From NCBI RefSeq assembly GCF_928097925.1, contig NZ_CAKMRI010000001.1, forward strand, positions 1,488,001-1,552,000: a DNA stretch of 64,000 nucleotides, written 5' to 3'. Both the position numbers and the translations under genes were made by a program. This DNA comes from Mediannikoviicoccus vaginalis (GTDB lineage Bacteria; Bacillota; Clostridia; Tissierellales; Peptoniphilaceae). Under the pieces are notes generated by a model. That model ran no database searches, was not told the origin of the DNA, and was given only the letters and a program-made list of their open reading frames with translations. Shown here piece after piece: positions 25,297 to 34,883 of this stretch. Positions within the stretch are counted from its first letter, which is position 1. Each line of letters opens with the position of its first letter.

Positions 25297-26268
25297 ATGG
25301 AAAGAATATTTAAATATAGAGATAAAGTTATTAAATCCGGTGGCAAGACTATTTTATGTGGAATTGTAAATGTAACTCCGGATTCTTTTTCTGATGGTGG
25401 CAAGTGGTTTGGTACTGAAAAGGCCATTGAACATGGTCTTGAACTTGTAAAGCAAGGTGCGACCATGCTTGATGTTGGTGGCGAGTCCACAAGGCCCGGT
25501 GCTACAAAGGTTGATGTGCAAGACGAAATTGACAGGGTCGTTCCTGTAATAAAGGGACTTAAGGAACGTACTGATGTATTAATTTCCATTGACACATGGA
25601 AGAGTGAAGTTGCAAAAGCTGCAATAGATGCAGGTGTTGATATTATAAATGATATTACTGGCATGCTTGGAGACCCTAACATGGGTAGTGTTGTTGGAGA
25701 CTCAGACGTTGGAGTTGTTGCCATGTTTAATCCAGTAATCCTTAGACCAGAGCACAAGTCATCAAAGGCATTTATGAAGTTTGGTGGCGACGGCGTGTTT
25801 ACAAAAGAGGAAGAAGAAAGTGCAATGAGTGATTCAATAGTTGACTCATGCAAGATGTACTTTGAAAAGACTTTGGAAGTTGCTAAGAAAAATAATATTT
25901 CTAAAGAAAGAATCATGCTTGATCCAGGAATTGGATTTGGACTTACAAAGAGAGAAAACCTTGAGCTAATTAAAAATTTTAAATTCATTCATGATTGGAA
26001 TATGTTTGCATTTATCGGTGTGTCAAGAAAGAGATTTGTTGTAAATATTCTTGAAGAGGGTGGATTTAATGTGGACTCAAATACTGACGAAGGATTTATA
26101 AATAGGGACGACGGCTCAGCGGCGCTAACATCCATTGCAGCCGTTATGGGTGCAGAGGCCCTTAGGGTACATGTTATTCCAAGACATAAGATTGCAGCGG
26201 ATATTGCAGATGCCGTAAGGATGGCGGAAGAAACTGAAGATATAAATTTTGACGCATATAAAAAATAA
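25297..26268 (+). CDS. folP: Dihydropteroate synthase
   Basis: The 323-residue TIM-barrel enzyme has GIVNVTPDSFSDGGKWF, DVGGESTRPGA, SIDTWKSEVA, DPGIGFGLTK and the C-terminal SRKRF. It condenses hydroxymethyl-dihydropterin pyrophosphate with p-aminobenzoate. At 323 residues it is longer than the usual 270-280; extra segments lie around 155-190 and before the end. ATG 25297 follows GGGAGGT. It is transcribed separately from and opposite to folE-HD-folBK, with no riboswitch seen in front. Confidence 0.93.
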   Translation: MERIFKYRDKVIKSGGKTILCGIVNVTPDSFSDGGKWFGTEKAIEHGLELVKQGATMLDVGGESTRPGATKVDVQDEIDRVVPVIKGLKERTDVLISIDTWKSEVAKAAIDAGVDIINDITGMLGDPNMGSVVGDSDVGVVAMFNPVILRPEHKSSKAFMKFGGDGVFTKEEEESAMSDSIVDSCKMYFEKTLEVAKKNNISKERIMLDPGIGFGLTKRENLELIKNFKFIHDWNMFAFIGVSRKRFVVNILEEGGFNVDSNTDEGFINRDDGSAALTSIAAVMGAEALRVHVIPRHKIAADIADAVRMAEETEDINFDAYKK

Positions 26269-26271
26269 ATT

Positions 26272-26297
26272 CCATGGGCGACCATGGTCTTTTTTTT
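26272..26297 (+). terminator. Terminator after folP
   Basis: CCATGG (26272-26277) and CCATGG (26282-26287) pair around GCGA, followed by TCTTTTTTTT. Confidence 0.85.
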
Positions 26298-26348
26298 GAT
26301 GCCCCACGAGTAGAAATATGTTAAAATATATCTGGAAGGGGAGGGCGT

Positions 26349-27233
26349 ATGAAGGTTAAAAAGAAAGATTTAGCAAATTTAGAAAAAAAATCTACAAGAA
26401 AAGAATACATAAATATGGCAATAGGAGTTATTTTAATTGCCCTTGGTATTCATCTGTTTTTGGCTCCAACTAAACTTACCCTAGGTGGTGGAGCGGGGCT
26501 TGCAATAGTACTTAATTCGGTATTTCCTATATCCACAGGGGCATGGCTTGTAATTATAAATGTTGTTCTATTTATAATTGGCTTTATTTTCCTTGGTCCT
26601 TCCTTTGGGAAGCGTACCATAGTGGCATCCCTCGGACTATCGGTGTTAGTATGGATATTGGACATAGCATTTCCGATTAAAGAACCAATTGTTGATAATC
26701 TATTCATCCAACTGGTGGCATGTGTGCTTATGTATGGACGTGGGGTTGCCATGGTGTTAAATAGCTATGGCTCCACAGGAGGATCAGACATATTTGCAAA
26801 GATTTTAAACAAGTACTTTGGACTGGACCTCGGTAAGGGATGTCTAATAGTGGACTTTTCCATAACACTACTGGCATGGTACCAATTTGGTACAGAGATT
26901 GCACTTTATTCGCTGGTGGGAGTTGTGCTTAATGGAACTGTTATCGACAACACTATAAACGGACTTAACACATCTAAATTATGTTTTATAAATACATCGA
27001 AGACGAAAGAGGTATGTGAATTTCTTACGGACAACTTAACTCGTTCTGCCAATGTGTACAAGGCAATTGGAGCTTACACTGGAGTGGAGAAAGATGTTAT
27101 TCAAACAGTCGTTTCAAATAGAGATTACATTGTATTAAAAAGATATATAAGGGATATTGATCCACTGGCCTTTATTGTAGCAGCTTCGGCATCAGAGACA
27201 TTGGGCTGGAGATGGAGAAGTATTGTAAGATAG
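26349..27233 (+). CDS. YitT-family membrane protein with DUF2179 domain
   Basis: The 294-residue protein has about five or six hydrophobic segments in the first 200 residues, including GVILIALGIHLFLAPTKL and GGGAGLAIVL. A C-terminal soluble domain of about 80 residues (TKEVCEFLTDNLTRSANVYKA to the end) has the DUF2179 pattern. The biochemical role of the family is not established. GGGGAGGG precedes ATG. The gene stands alone between terminators. Confidence 0.88.
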   Translation: MKVKKKDLANLEKKSTRKEYINMAIGVILIALGIHLFLAPTKLTLGGGAGLAIVLNSVFPISTGAWLVIINVVLFIIGFIFLGPSFGKRTIVASLGLSVLVWILDIAFPIKEPIVDNLFIQLVACVLMYGRGVAMVLNSYGSTGGSDIFAKILNKYFGLDLGKGCLIVDFSITLLAWYQFGTEIALYSLVGVVLNGTVIDNTINGLNTSKLCFINTSKTKEVCEFLTDNLTRSANVYKAIGAYTGVEKDVIQTVVSNRDYIVLKRYIRDIDPLAFIVAASASETLGWRWRSIVR

Positions 27234-27259
27234 ACGGAAGTGAAAACTTCCGTTTTTTT
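27234..27259 (+). terminator. Terminator after the YitT-family gene
   Basis: ACGGAAGT (27234-27241) and ACTTCCGT (27246-27253) pair around GAAA, followed by TTTTTT. Confidence 0.88.
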
Positions 27260-27318
27260 ATGAGTAAATTTATTCGTAGGCTTTATCTATGCTATAATGA
27301 AATAGTTGAGGTGATAAG

Positions 27319-28326
27319 ATGATCGTTGTTGAAAATAATAGTGTAAATCCTGCTTATAACCACGCACTGGAAGAATATTTTTTCAATAATTATGATGATG
27401 ACATCTTCATCATATGGAGAAATAGACCGACGGTGTTACTTGGAAGGAATCAAAATATATATAAAGAAGTAAACCTAGACTATTGTATTGCAAATGGAAT
27501 TGACGTGGTGAGAAGGCCTTCAGGTGGAGGCACAATCTATTGCGACCTAGACATTATACAATATAGTTTCATAACAAAGGAGAGAGAGGGAGATTCTTTT
27601 AGATACTTTACTAAGCCGATTATAGACACTTTGGCGAAATTTGGAATACATGGCGAGTTTACAGGAAGAAACGACCTTGTTATTGACGGCAAGAAATTTT
27701 CTGGAAACGCCCAGTATCATAACAAGGGGAAAGTATTACATCATGGATCCATTCTTTATGGTGGCAACGTTGAAGTTATGAAACACTGCCTTAGACCAAA
27801 TCCATTAAAATTTGTGGGGAAAAATGTTTCTTCAATTGCAAGTAGAGTTGGATTTTTAAAAGAGTTACTAAATATTTCCGTAACTGAATTTATGGATGAA
27901 ATTTCAAAGACGGTTATGGAAGACTTTAACATTACAGAATTTATAAAAATTGATGAAGACATAGACCGAGAGATTAGAAAAATAGTTGACACTAAGTATG
28001 GCTGCGACGACTGGAACTATGGCAAGAACCCTAAAGCAAATATAAAATATTCTGTTAAGCACGACTTTGGCATAGTTGAGTATGCTATATGCATAGAAGA
28101 GGGTATAATAAAAGAAATGGAAATTTTTGGAGATTTCTTTGGCATGGAAGATGTAAAGGAACTTACGGACAAGCTCAAAGGAATTAAATTTTCAGAAAAA
28201 CATCTAAGAGATGCATTAGAAGACGAAGAACTCTCTTGTTACATAACAGGCCTTTCAATGGAAACACTTATTAAAGACCTGTTTTATAAAGAGTTAATAG
28301 ACAAAGAACTAGTTATAAATGAATAA
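27319..28326 (+). CDS. lplA: Lipoate-protein ligase A
   Basis: The 335-residue protein has WRNRPTVLLGRNQN (adenylate loop), RRPSGGGTIYCD, a catalytic lysine region in NDLVIDGKKFSGNAQ and a C-terminal accessory domain from about residue 250. It attaches scavenged lipoate to carrier proteins such as GcvH or E2 subunits through lipoyl-AMP. GAGGTGAT precedes ATG. The lipA start codon follows the lplA stop by 11 bases, so scavenging and synthesis share a transcript. Confidence 0.92.
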   Translation: MIVVENNSVNPAYNHALEEYFFNNYDDDIFIIWRNRPTVLLGRNQNIYKEVNLDYCIANGIDVVRRPSGGGTIYCDLDIIQYSFITKEREGDSFRYFTKPIIDTLAKFGIHGEFTGRNDLVIDGKKFSGNAQYHNKGKVLHHGSILYGGNVEVMKHCLRPNPLKFVGKNVSSIASRVGFLKELLNISVTEFMDEISKTVMEDFNITEFIKIDEDIDREIRKIVDTKYGCDDWNYGKNPKANIKYSVKHDFGIVEYAICIEEGIIKEMEIFGDFFGMEDVKELTDKLKGIKFSEKHLRDALEDEELSCYITGLSMETLIKDLFYKELIDKELVINE

Positions 28327-28337
28327 GGATGGTGACG

Positions 28338-29189
28338 ATGAAGATAAAAAGAAAACCAGAATGGATGAAGATTAAAATTCAAGGTGGAGAAAAGGCTGCA
28401 GAAGTTAGAAATTTAATTTCTGATTTAAATTTGAATACAGTTTGTTCAGAAGCCAACTGTCCAAATAGAATGGAGTGTTTCGAGTCAAGAACTGCTACAT
28501 TTATGATACTTGGAAGTAAATGTACAAGAAATTGTAACTTCTGTGATGTTATTCATGGAACTCCAGACATGGTAGACAAGGACGAGCCGGCACACATAGG
28601 AGAGGCAGTAAGAAGACTTGGACTTAAACATGCTGTAGTAACATCAGTTACAAGGGATGACCTTCCAGATGAAGGAGCTACTCAGTTTAGAGATGTTATT
28701 AGAGAAATAAGAAAGAAAAACCCAGACACAACTGTGGAAGTATTAATTCCAGACCTACATGGCAAAGAAGAATTCATGGATATAATCTATGACGAAAAGC
28801 CAGATGTGCTTAACCACAATATTGAAACAGTTCCTTCACTTTATAAGAAAGTAAGACCAGGAGCAAATTTTGATAGATCACTAAAGGTTTTAGACTATGC
28901 AAAGAAGAAGGGCCTTGTAACAAAGACAGGTATCATGGTAGGCCTTGGAGAAACTGAAGAAGAGATGATAGAAACATTTAAGGCACTTAGGGAAATTGAT
29001 GTAAATATGCTTACCATCGGTCAATACCTAAGACCATCTCTTGACCACTTGGAAGTTGAAGAGTATGTAACACCAGAACAATTTGACAAGTACAAGGAGA
29101 TAGCTTTAGACATGGGCTTTAAAGAAGTTGCATCAGGTCCATTTGTAAGATCATCCTACAAGGCAAAGGCTATAAAATTAGATGAATAA
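28338..29189 (+). CDS. lipA: Lipoyl synthase
   Basis: The 283-residue radical-SAM enzyme has the auxiliary cluster motif Cys36/41/47 (CSEANCPNRMEC), the SAM cluster motif Cys62/66/69 (CTRNCNFC) and a C-terminal RSSY ligand serine. It inserts sulfur into octanoyl chains on carrier proteins. ATG 28338 fits better than 28329, as GGATGGTG lies in front of it. It overlaps queH by 8 bases. No lipB is seen, so the octanoyl transfer step is not explained in this window. Confidence 0.93.
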   Translation: MKIKRKPEWMKIKIQGGEKAAEVRNLISDLNLNTVCSEANCPNRMECFESRTATFMILGSKCTRNCNFCDVIHGTPDMVDKDEPAHIGEAVRRLGLKHAVVTSVTRDDLPDEGATQFRDVIREIRKKNPDTTVEVLIPDLHGKEEFMDIIYDEKPDVLNHNIETVPSLYKKVRPGANFDRSLKVLDYAKKKGLVTKTGIMVGLGETEEEMIETFKALREIDVNMLTIGQYLRPSLDHLEVEEYVTPEQFDKYKEIALDMGFKEVASGPFVRSSYKAKAIKLDE

Positions 29190-29811
29190 AAAGAATTATT
29201 ATATAGAATTCGAGAAGGTGATTAGGGGGATAGATTTAGAAAATCCCCCTTCTTTACTTTTGCACTCCTGCTGTGGGCCATGTTCCACATCGGTGCTAGA
29301 GCTAGTTAGTAACTACTTTAAAGTTACACTATTATATTACAACCCAAATATCTATCCCAGTGAAGAGTACTATAAGAGGCTGGAAGAGCAGAAAAAAGTT
29401 TTAGAAAAGGTTAATGGAAGATTTGAAATTGAATTTTTAGAAGGAAGATATGACCCTACAGAATACTTTGACGCAGTTAAGGGAGTGGAACATCTTCCCG
29501 AAGGATCACAAAGATGTTTTAACTGCTATGAGCTTAGACTTAAAGAAGCGGCGCAGTTTGCAAAAAATTTAAATATGGATTACTTTGCAACAACCCTTTC
29601 AGTAAGTCCATATAAAAATGCACAGACAATAAACGAGCTTGGAGAAAAAATTGCGCAAGAATATGAAGTAAAGCATTTACCGAATGACTTTAAGAAAAAA
29701 GATGGATACAAAAAGTCGGTGGAACTTTCAAAGAGTTGGAACATCTATAGGCAGGACTATTGTGGATGTCCATTTTCAAAAAGAGAAGCTGAAGAAAGAG
29801 AGAGGGAGTAG
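29182..29811 (+). CDS. queH: Epoxyqueuosine reductase QueH
   Basis: The 209-residue DUF208 protein has clustered cysteines: Cys30, 31 and 34 in HSCCGPCSTS, Cys112 and 115 in QRCFNC, and Cys194 and 196 in YCGCPFS. These bind an iron-sulfur cluster and metal in QueH. It performs the last step of queuosine synthesis in tRNA, reducing epoxyqueuosine, without cobalamin (unlike QueG). Together with queT at 7.6 kb it shows the cell imports a precursor and completes Q. It overlaps lipA. Confidence 0.93.
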   Translation: MNKKNYYIEFEKVIRGIDLENPPSLLLHSCCGPCSTSVLELVSNYFKVTLLYYNPNIYPSEEYYKRLEEQKKVLEKVNGRFEIEFLEGRYDPTEYFDAVKGVEHLPEGSQRCFNCYELRLKEAAQFAKNLNMDYFATTLSVSPYKNAQTINELGEKIAQEYEVKHLPNDFKKKDGYKKSVELSKSWNIYRQDYCGCPFSKREAEERERE

Positions 29812-29824
29812 CCTCTCTTTTTTT
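29797..29824 (+). terminator. Terminator after queH
   Basis: AGAGAGG (29799-29805) pairs with CCTCTCT (29812-29818), and more T residues follow. Confidence 0.85.
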
Positions 29825-29893
29825 AATTATTACAATTTGTCTAAGTCGAATAAATAAAGTTTTAATAATGTATAATAAAGTCAGGAGGGCAAT

Positions 29894-30565
29894 ATGAAGA
29901 TATTTATTGTAGAAGACGAAAAGAAAATCTGTGAAGAGTTACAGTTTCAACTTCAAACCTGGGGATATGAAACAGGGACAGTTAAAGACTTTAAAAATGT
30001 TGTGGAGGAGTTTAAAGAGAAAGACTACGACTTGGTGCTAATGGATTTAAAACTTCCATACAAAAATGGATTTATATTTTGTGAAGAGATTAGAAATTTT
30101 TCAAATGTACCAATAATCTTTTTAACTTCCGCCGGTGACGACATAAATTTAATTAACGCCATTAATTATGGTGGAGATGACTTTTTGGCAAAGCCATTTC
30201 AAATGCAAATACTTCGTTCCAAAATAAAGGCGCAGCTTCGTCGTGCATACACATTTAACAAAAGCTCCAACTCTCAAATAAAACATGGAGACGTGGCACT
30301 GGACCTTGACGCCATGACAATAATATATAAGGGAAAAGAACAGCCGCTAAGCAAGAACGAATATCTAATTTTGGAAATACTTATGGAAAACATTGGCCGA
30401 GTTGTAACAAGGTCGCAAATTATGGATAAGCTTTGGGCAACAGACTCTTACATTGATGACAACACCCTTACGGTAAACGTGACAAGGCTTAGAAAAAAGT
30501 TACAAGATGTGGGAATAGAGGAATTTGTAGAAACTAAAAAGGGCGTAGGTTATATAATAAAATGA
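29894..30565 (+). CDS. OmpR-family response regulator (module 3, BceR-like)
   Basis: The 223-residue protein has Asp51 in LMDLKLPYKNG, FLAKPF and a winged-helix C-terminus ending TKKGVGYIIK. CAGGAGGG precedes ATG. The kinase start overlaps its stop (ATGA). The layout of regulator, kinase, then ABC genes after a gap is that of Bacillus BceRSAB-type bacitracin or lantibiotic modules. Confidence 0.9.
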   Translation: MKIFIVEDEKKICEELQFQLQTWGYETGTVKDFKNVVEEFKEKDYDLVLMDLKLPYKNGFIFCEEIRNFSNVPIIFLTSAGDDINLINAINYGGDDFLAKPFQMQILRSKIKAQLRRAYTFNKSSNSQIKHGDVALDLDAMTIIYKGKEQPLSKNEYLILEILMENIGRVVTRSQIMDKLWATDSYIDDNTLTVNVTRLRKKLQDVGIEEFVETKKGVGYIIK

Positions 30566-31503
30566 TTGATTTTTTTAAGATAAATAAAGGCTATGTAATA
30601 TCATACATAATCATGTGTGTGGCATCTGTGTTGGTGTTCTTTGCCTTTGAAATAAATTCTAAAATAACAGCCTACTATATGGGACTGTCACTATTTTTTC
30701 TATGCATCCCCATGATAATAAGGTATTTTATATTTAAATCAAAACTTAATTCAAATGAATATGTGGTTTTAGATAAAGATTCATTAAGTTTGAAAAATAA
30801 AAAGGCATATGAAGAACTGGAAAGGGAAATAATTGAAATAAATAGTAGAAACCAAAGTGAAATGAGGGATTTAAATTCATACCTAACACTTTGGGCACAT
30901 CAAGTAAAGACACCACTGGCGGCGATTTCCCTTATGGCAGAGAGAAGTGCGGAAAGTTCTGTGGAGCTTGAAGTGCAAAAGACAGAAGAATATATTAGTC
31001 AGATGATAAACTATATGAAGTCCATGGAAAAATCAAAGGACTATAGCTTTAAGAAAGTAAAACTTGAAGGGGTTATAAAAAAGACCATTAGAAAGTATAG
31101 ACTATTCTTTATTGAAAAGAATTTAAAATTGATTTTAGACATTAAGGACATCGAAATTGTCACAGATCCAAAGTGGTTTAGTTTTGTGCTAGACCAAATT
31201 GTGTTTAACTCACTTAAATATACGGAAGATGGCCATATAAAAATTACAAATAGCGAAGACCCCAACGTGCTTGTTATAGAAGATAGTGGCATTGGTATTC
31301 CAAAGGAGGACTTGCCAAGGGTTACGGGCTTTGGCTTTACTGGCGAAAATGGTAGAGAGTTTTCAAACTCCACAGGAATTGGACTGTTTTTAGTTAATGA
31401 TATACTTCATAAATTAAAATATGATTATACAATAGAGTCAAAAGTAGGAGTAGGGACTAGGTTTAAAATAAATTTACAAAGAAAAGGTCTTATTGAAGAT
31501 TAA
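30562..31503 (+). CDS. Intramembrane-sensing histidine kinase (module 3, BceS-like)
   Basis: The 313-residue kinase has two close N-terminal membrane segments (about 12-30 and 37-57) joined by a very short loop and no external domain, the BceS plan. The H box is LWAHQVKTPLAA (His113), the N box QIVFNSLKYTEDG and the G box STGIGLFLVND. It would be activated through the partner permease at 32784. It overlaps the regulator gene by 4 bases. Confidence 0.9.
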   Translation: MIDFFKINKGYVISYIIMCVASVLVFFAFEINSKITAYYMGLSLFFLCIPMIIRYFIFKSKLNSNEYVVLDKDSLSLKNKKAYEELEREIIEINSRNQSEMRDLNSYLTLWAHQVKTPLAAISLMAERSAESSVELEVQKTEEYISQMINYMKSMEKSKDYSFKKVKLEGVIKKTIRKYRLFFIEKNLKLILDIKDIEIVTDPKWFSFVLDQIVFNSLKYTEDGHIKITNSEDPNVLVIEDSGIGIPKEDLPRVTGFGFTGENGREFSNSTGIGLFLVNDILHKLKYDYTIESKVGVGTRFKINLQRKGLIED

Positions 31504-31522
31504 GAACGAAGCCCATCGTCTT

Positions 31523-31673
31523 GTCATCTTGAGCGGAAAAATTCCAGAGGAATTTTGTATTCGAAGAATCTCTTATTAGAAGTGAGAAGTGAGAAATGAG
31601 AAGTTGGAAAAGAGGTAGCAAAAAAGCGTTGCTTTTTGAGGTCCTTCGAGTCGCTTCGCTCCCTCAGGATGAC
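31523..31673. repeat. Palindromic dispersed repeat, copy A
   Basis: It starts GTCATCTTGAGCG and ends CGCTCCCTCAGGATGAC, so the ends are imperfect inverted copies of GTCATCYTGAG. Inside are TTCGAAGAATCTC and TTGGAAAAGAGGTAG, both of which recur (the latter inverted) at 35.6 kb. It looks like a nonautonomous mobile repeat (MITE-like) without a gene. Confidence 0.7.
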
Positions 31674-31778
31674 AAGTATTTTTATTGTAGGTCAAATGTG
31701 GACCTTGTTTTAATTTCTAGTAGTAAAGTGTTATCGGAGTTGGCAACTATGCACAGTAGGTATGATAGCATCGCGTGT
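31674..31778. other. Spacer between repeat copies A and B
   Basis: No gene is seen. It contains GTAGGTCAAATG (31687-31698), whose reverse complement occurs at 35452-35463 in the second repeat array. Confidence 0.5.
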
Positions 31779-31918
31779 GTCATCTTGAGCGAAAATTTTT
31801 GCAAAGCAAAAATTGAAGTCGAAAGATCTCGTGAACTTTCTATTAGAAAGTTCACGCTAAAGTATCCTGAAATTTTTTTTCAATTTCTCCAACCTCCAAC
31901 TTCTAAATTCTCACCTCT
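31779..31918. repeat. Palindromic dispersed repeat, copy B (degenerate end)
   Basis: It begins GTCATCTTGAGCGAAAATTTTTGC and holds a strong hairpin CGTGAACTTTC (31830-31840) / GAAAGTTCACG (31846-31856). A decayed TATCCTGAA end is near 31863, and a CTCCAACCTCCAACTTC tract at 31887-31903 resembles 35652-35669. No credible protein is encoded. Confidence 0.65.
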
Positions 31919-31928
31919 AGCTCCTAAA

Positions 31929-31962
31929 CTTACAACTTGTAAGTTTACAAAAAAACTGTAAG
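31929..31962 (+). promoter_or_regulatory. Inverted-repeat operator upstream of the module 3 ABC genes
   Basis: A perfect palindrome CTTACAACTTGTAAG (31929-31943) is followed by TTTACAAAAAAACTGTAAG (31944-31962). The half-sites match those in front of the module 2 ABC genes. TATAAT at 31998-32003 is the likely -10 box, with no good -35, as expected for an activated promoter. Confidence 0.65.
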
Positions 31963-32029
31963 GTTAAATTTGGGATTAATTCCACAAAAAACTATATTAT
32001 AATCTCAACTAAATAATCAGGAGGTTAAA

Positions 32030-32803
32030 ATGAATATTCTTGAAGTAAAGAATTTGAAAAAAGTTTATAGAGGAAAGAAGACTTCGGTAGAAGCCCTTAA
32101 GGACGTTAACTTTACAGTTGAAGAGGGAGAGTTTGTTGCAATTATGGGAGAGTCTGGTTCGGGAAAGACCACATTACTAAATATTATTGCAACTGTGGAT
32201 AGCCCAACTTATGGAGAGATCAACTTAAAGGGCGAGAGCATTTTTAAAAAGAGTGACGAAGAAAGGGCGGCCTTTAGAAGAAATAATTTAGGTTTTGTAT
32301 ATCAAGACTTCAATTTATTAAATTCATTAAACAACAGGGACAATATCTATCTTCCACTGGTGCTTTCAAATGAAAAAGTATCTCTAATGGAAGAAAGGCT
32401 TAACAAAATTTCAAAAGAGTTAAGGATAGAAAGGATTATTGATAAATACCCATACGAAGTGTCTGGAGGGCAAAAACAAAGAGTTGCCATAGCCCGTGCC
32501 ATGATAACAAATCCAAAGATACTACTTGCAGACGAACCTACGGGAGCTCTTGACTCAAACTCCAGCATGGAACTTTTAAATGTATTTGACGACTTAAATT
32601 TAAAAGGGCAGACCATACTAATGGTAACCCACTCCACCATGGCGGCAAGTCGTGCGTCAAGGGTTCTCTTTATAAAGGACGGAATAATCTTTCACGACAT
32701 TTACAAAGGTGATATGACTAACGACCAGATGTATAAAAAATTAGTTCAAACACAAATGATGTTACTTGCGGGAGGTGGAAGCCTTGAAGAAGCTGGAATT
32801 TAA
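32030..32803 (+). CDS. ABC transporter ATP-binding protein (module 3, BceA-like)
   Basis: The 257-residue ATPase has Walker A GESGSGKTTLLN, signature [14 protein letters not shown], Walker B LLADEPTGALD and VTHSTMAA. GALD and the KQR signature are typical of BceA proteins. CAGGAGG precedes ATG. The 3' end overlaps the permease gene. It would power resistance to, and signalling by, a cell-wall-active peptide. Confidence 0.9.
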   Translation: MNILEVKNLKKVYRGKKTSVEALKDVNFTVEEGEFVAIMGESGSGKTTLLNIIATVDSPTYGEINLKGESIFKKSDEERAAFRRNNLGFVYQDFNLLNSLNNRDNIYLPLVLSNEKVSLMEERLNKISKELRIERIIDKYPYEVSGGQKQRVAIARAMITNPKILLADEPTGALDSNSSMELLNVFDDLNLKGQTILMVTHSTMAASRASRVLFIKDGIIFHDIYKGDMTNDQMYKKLVQTQMMLLAGGGSLEEAGI

Positions 32804-34799
32804 ATTAGCCCTAAGTAATATCAAAAACAACAAGCTTATATACATCCCATACATCTTTGCATCATCGATTTTTGTATACATCTACCTTTTGCTTTTGAAC
32901 TTGGACGGCGCCGAGTTTATTAAACAAAGCGAAGGATCAAGAACCATATTTATGGTACTGGGATTTGGAACATGGATTATAATGATTTTTGCAGTGCTGT
33001 TCCTACTATACATTAACTCTGTCCTTAGAAAGAGTAGGCTCGGAGACTTGGCACTTTATTCCATGATTGGCGTTTCAAAGAAGAGCATTGGCAAAGTCAT
33101 CACCATAGAAACTTTTTTAACCGCTATTATATCAATGATTATAGGAATAGTTACAGAGATTATAACCTATCCATTGGTGTTCAGGATGGTTGTTAAAATA
33201 CTTGATGTAAAGGCCGTCGACGTGTTTTCAGTAAACAAGTTTTTTATTTTTGAAACAGTTAGAATATTTCTAATAATCCATTTGGTTTTAGGTTTTATAA
33301 ATATCATCTCCACAAGAAAGCTAAATCCAATTGAGCTTATGCAAAAGAGCAGAGAGGGAGAGCGTGAGCCAAGGGCAAATATTATAGGGATAGTTATAGG
33401 AATGGCCCTTTTAATCTTTGGTTACTATATGGCCCTATCCACAGACTCCATATTTACAAGTTTAAAAATATTTTTCGTTGCAGTAATAGCAGTTATAATT
33501 GGAACTTTTTTTCTCTTTGGCTCAATATCAGTGATAATTTTAAAGGCGTTAAAGAAAAATAAAAGAGTTTATTATAAAGAAAAGAACATGAACTTTATCT
33601 CTGGACTTTTATTTAGAGTTAGAGAGTCTTCTGCGTCGTTAGCAAGTATATGTATCATATCAACAATGTTCTTAGTTGTGTTTACTTGCCTTACAGGAAT
33701 GTTAAAGAGTAGAGATTTCTTTTTAGAAGACGCCTTCCCGGCGGACTACGACATAACCTACTATGCCTTTGATGATCAATTGGAAAAAGAAATAGAGCAG
33801 GAATTACAAAAAATTTCTGAAGAAACTAATATGCCCATAAAGGATATTAAATCCGTAAAGACAATTAAGTTTGAAGCCAAAAGTGAAAAGGAAAACTTTA
33901 CACCAAAGCTATATGTAGATGGGTTGGAACAAAAAATGGAAGAAGACACCGACTTAATCAGTGTAGTTGACATAGAGGAAATGAATAAGATGTCAGAGGA
34001 AAAGTATGAGCTTGGTGATGGAGAAATTTTAATTTACTCAAACAAGAAAAAAACTTTCGAAAACTTCCATATGGGAGATTTAAATTTCAAAGTAAGAAAC
34101 TTAGAAGAAAAACCAAAATATATTTCAGATCCTGCCCAAGGACTATTTCACAATGTAATTATTGTGACAAAGGACACTAAGGCATTTACCGACGAAATCG
34201 ACAAGATGATTGATGGACATGAAGACAAAGGAAGCTACCATAAATTCACGGAAATTTTTATTGACCTAGTAGACAATAAAAATGCAAAGAGCAGTTTTTA
34301 TAATGGAATCGCTGAACATATTGTTATAGGTCTTATAGATGGAAAATATGAAGCATCATGTGGTAATGATATTTCATCAAGACAGGAATTTAAAGAGATC
34401 TATAGTGGAATCTACATTGTTTCCACACTGCTTTCCATTATATTTATAATAACCACTTCCATAATAATATTTTACAAACAGATTTCAGAAGGAATTGAAG
34501 ATGGGAAAAATATTTCCATTATGAAAAAAATCGGAATGAGCAATAGACAGATTAAAAACCAAGTGGGAAGACAAAACTTTTTTATGTTCTTTGCACCGCT
34601 TATAGTTGCCTTTTGCCACACCATGGGTTCGTCTAAAATAGTCTTTGACATTGTAAAGATAGTAGGAGTTATGGACAAGACGACATTTATTAAGTCCACA
34701 GCCATTGGCATAGGATTATACCTTGTGGTTTACTTTGTAATGTTTAAGCTTTCAACAGTGGTGTATTTAAAGATGGCAAAAAGATACGAAAATAGATAG
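32784..34799 (+). CDS. BceB-type ABC permease (module 3)
   Basis: The protein of about 671 residues has roughly ten membrane segments. The first is near 19-37, groups of three lie at about 52-185, two pairs at about 200-300, a long external domain at about 310-525 sits between segments 7 and 8, and three segments close the C-terminus. This is the BceB plan. The start was placed at TTG 32784, 6 bases after GGGAGGTGG; a TTG at 32766 lies before that site. It works with the kinase at 30562 as sensor. Confidence 0.87.
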   Translation: MKKLEFKLALSNIKNNKLIYIPYIFASSIFVYIYLLLLNLDGAEFIKQSEGSRTIFMVLGFGTWIIMIFAVLFLLYINSVLRKSRLGDLALYSMIGVSKKSIGKVITIETFLTAIISMIIGIVTEIITYPLVFRMVVKILDVKAVDVFSVNKFFIFETVRIFLIIHLVLGFINIISTRKLNPIELMQKSREGEREPRANIIGIVIGMALLIFGYYMALSTDSIFTSLKIFFVAVIAVIIGTFFLFGSISVIILKALKKNKRVYYKEKNMNFISGLLFRVRESSASLASICIISTMFLVVFTCLTGMLKSRDFFLEDAFPADYDITYYAFDDQLEKEIEQELQKISEETNMPIKDIKSVKTIKFEAKSEKENFTPKLYVDGLEQKMEEDTDLISVVDIEEMNKMSEEKYELGDGEILIYSNKKKTFENFHMGDLNFKVRNLEEKPKYISDPAQGLFHNVIIVTKDTKAFTDEIDKMIDGHEDKGSYHKFTEIFIDLVDNKNAKSSFYNGIAEHIVIGLIDGKYEASCGNDISSRQEFKEIYSGIYIVSTLLSIIFIITTSIIIFYKQISEGIEDGKNISIMKKIGMSNRQIKNQVGRQNFFMFFAPLIVAFCHTMGSSKIVFDIVKIVGVMDKTTFIKSTAIGIGLYLVVYFVMFKLSTVVYLKMAKRYENR

Positions 34800-34822
34800 T
34801 GTCCGAAAGGGCACTTTTATTT
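34798..34822 (+). terminator. Terminator after the module 3 permease
   Basis: AGTGTCC (34798-34804) and GGGCACT (34809-34815) pair around GAAA, followed by TTTATTTTAT. Confidence 0.8.
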
Positions 34823-34883
34823 TATATTTAAAATAAATTTGAAAAATAAAAATAAAAATATATAATAGGATTGAGGTGATAAT

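Noticed and set aside
25269-25988. 239-codon minus-strand frame opposite folP
   Set aside because: Long antisense frame caused by codon bias of folP; Ser/Pro-rich translation without a domain.
31596-31961. Open reading frame of 121 codons on the plus strand between the kinase and ABC genes
   Set aside because: It runs through palindromic repeat copies A and B, has no ribosome site and no protein-like composition.
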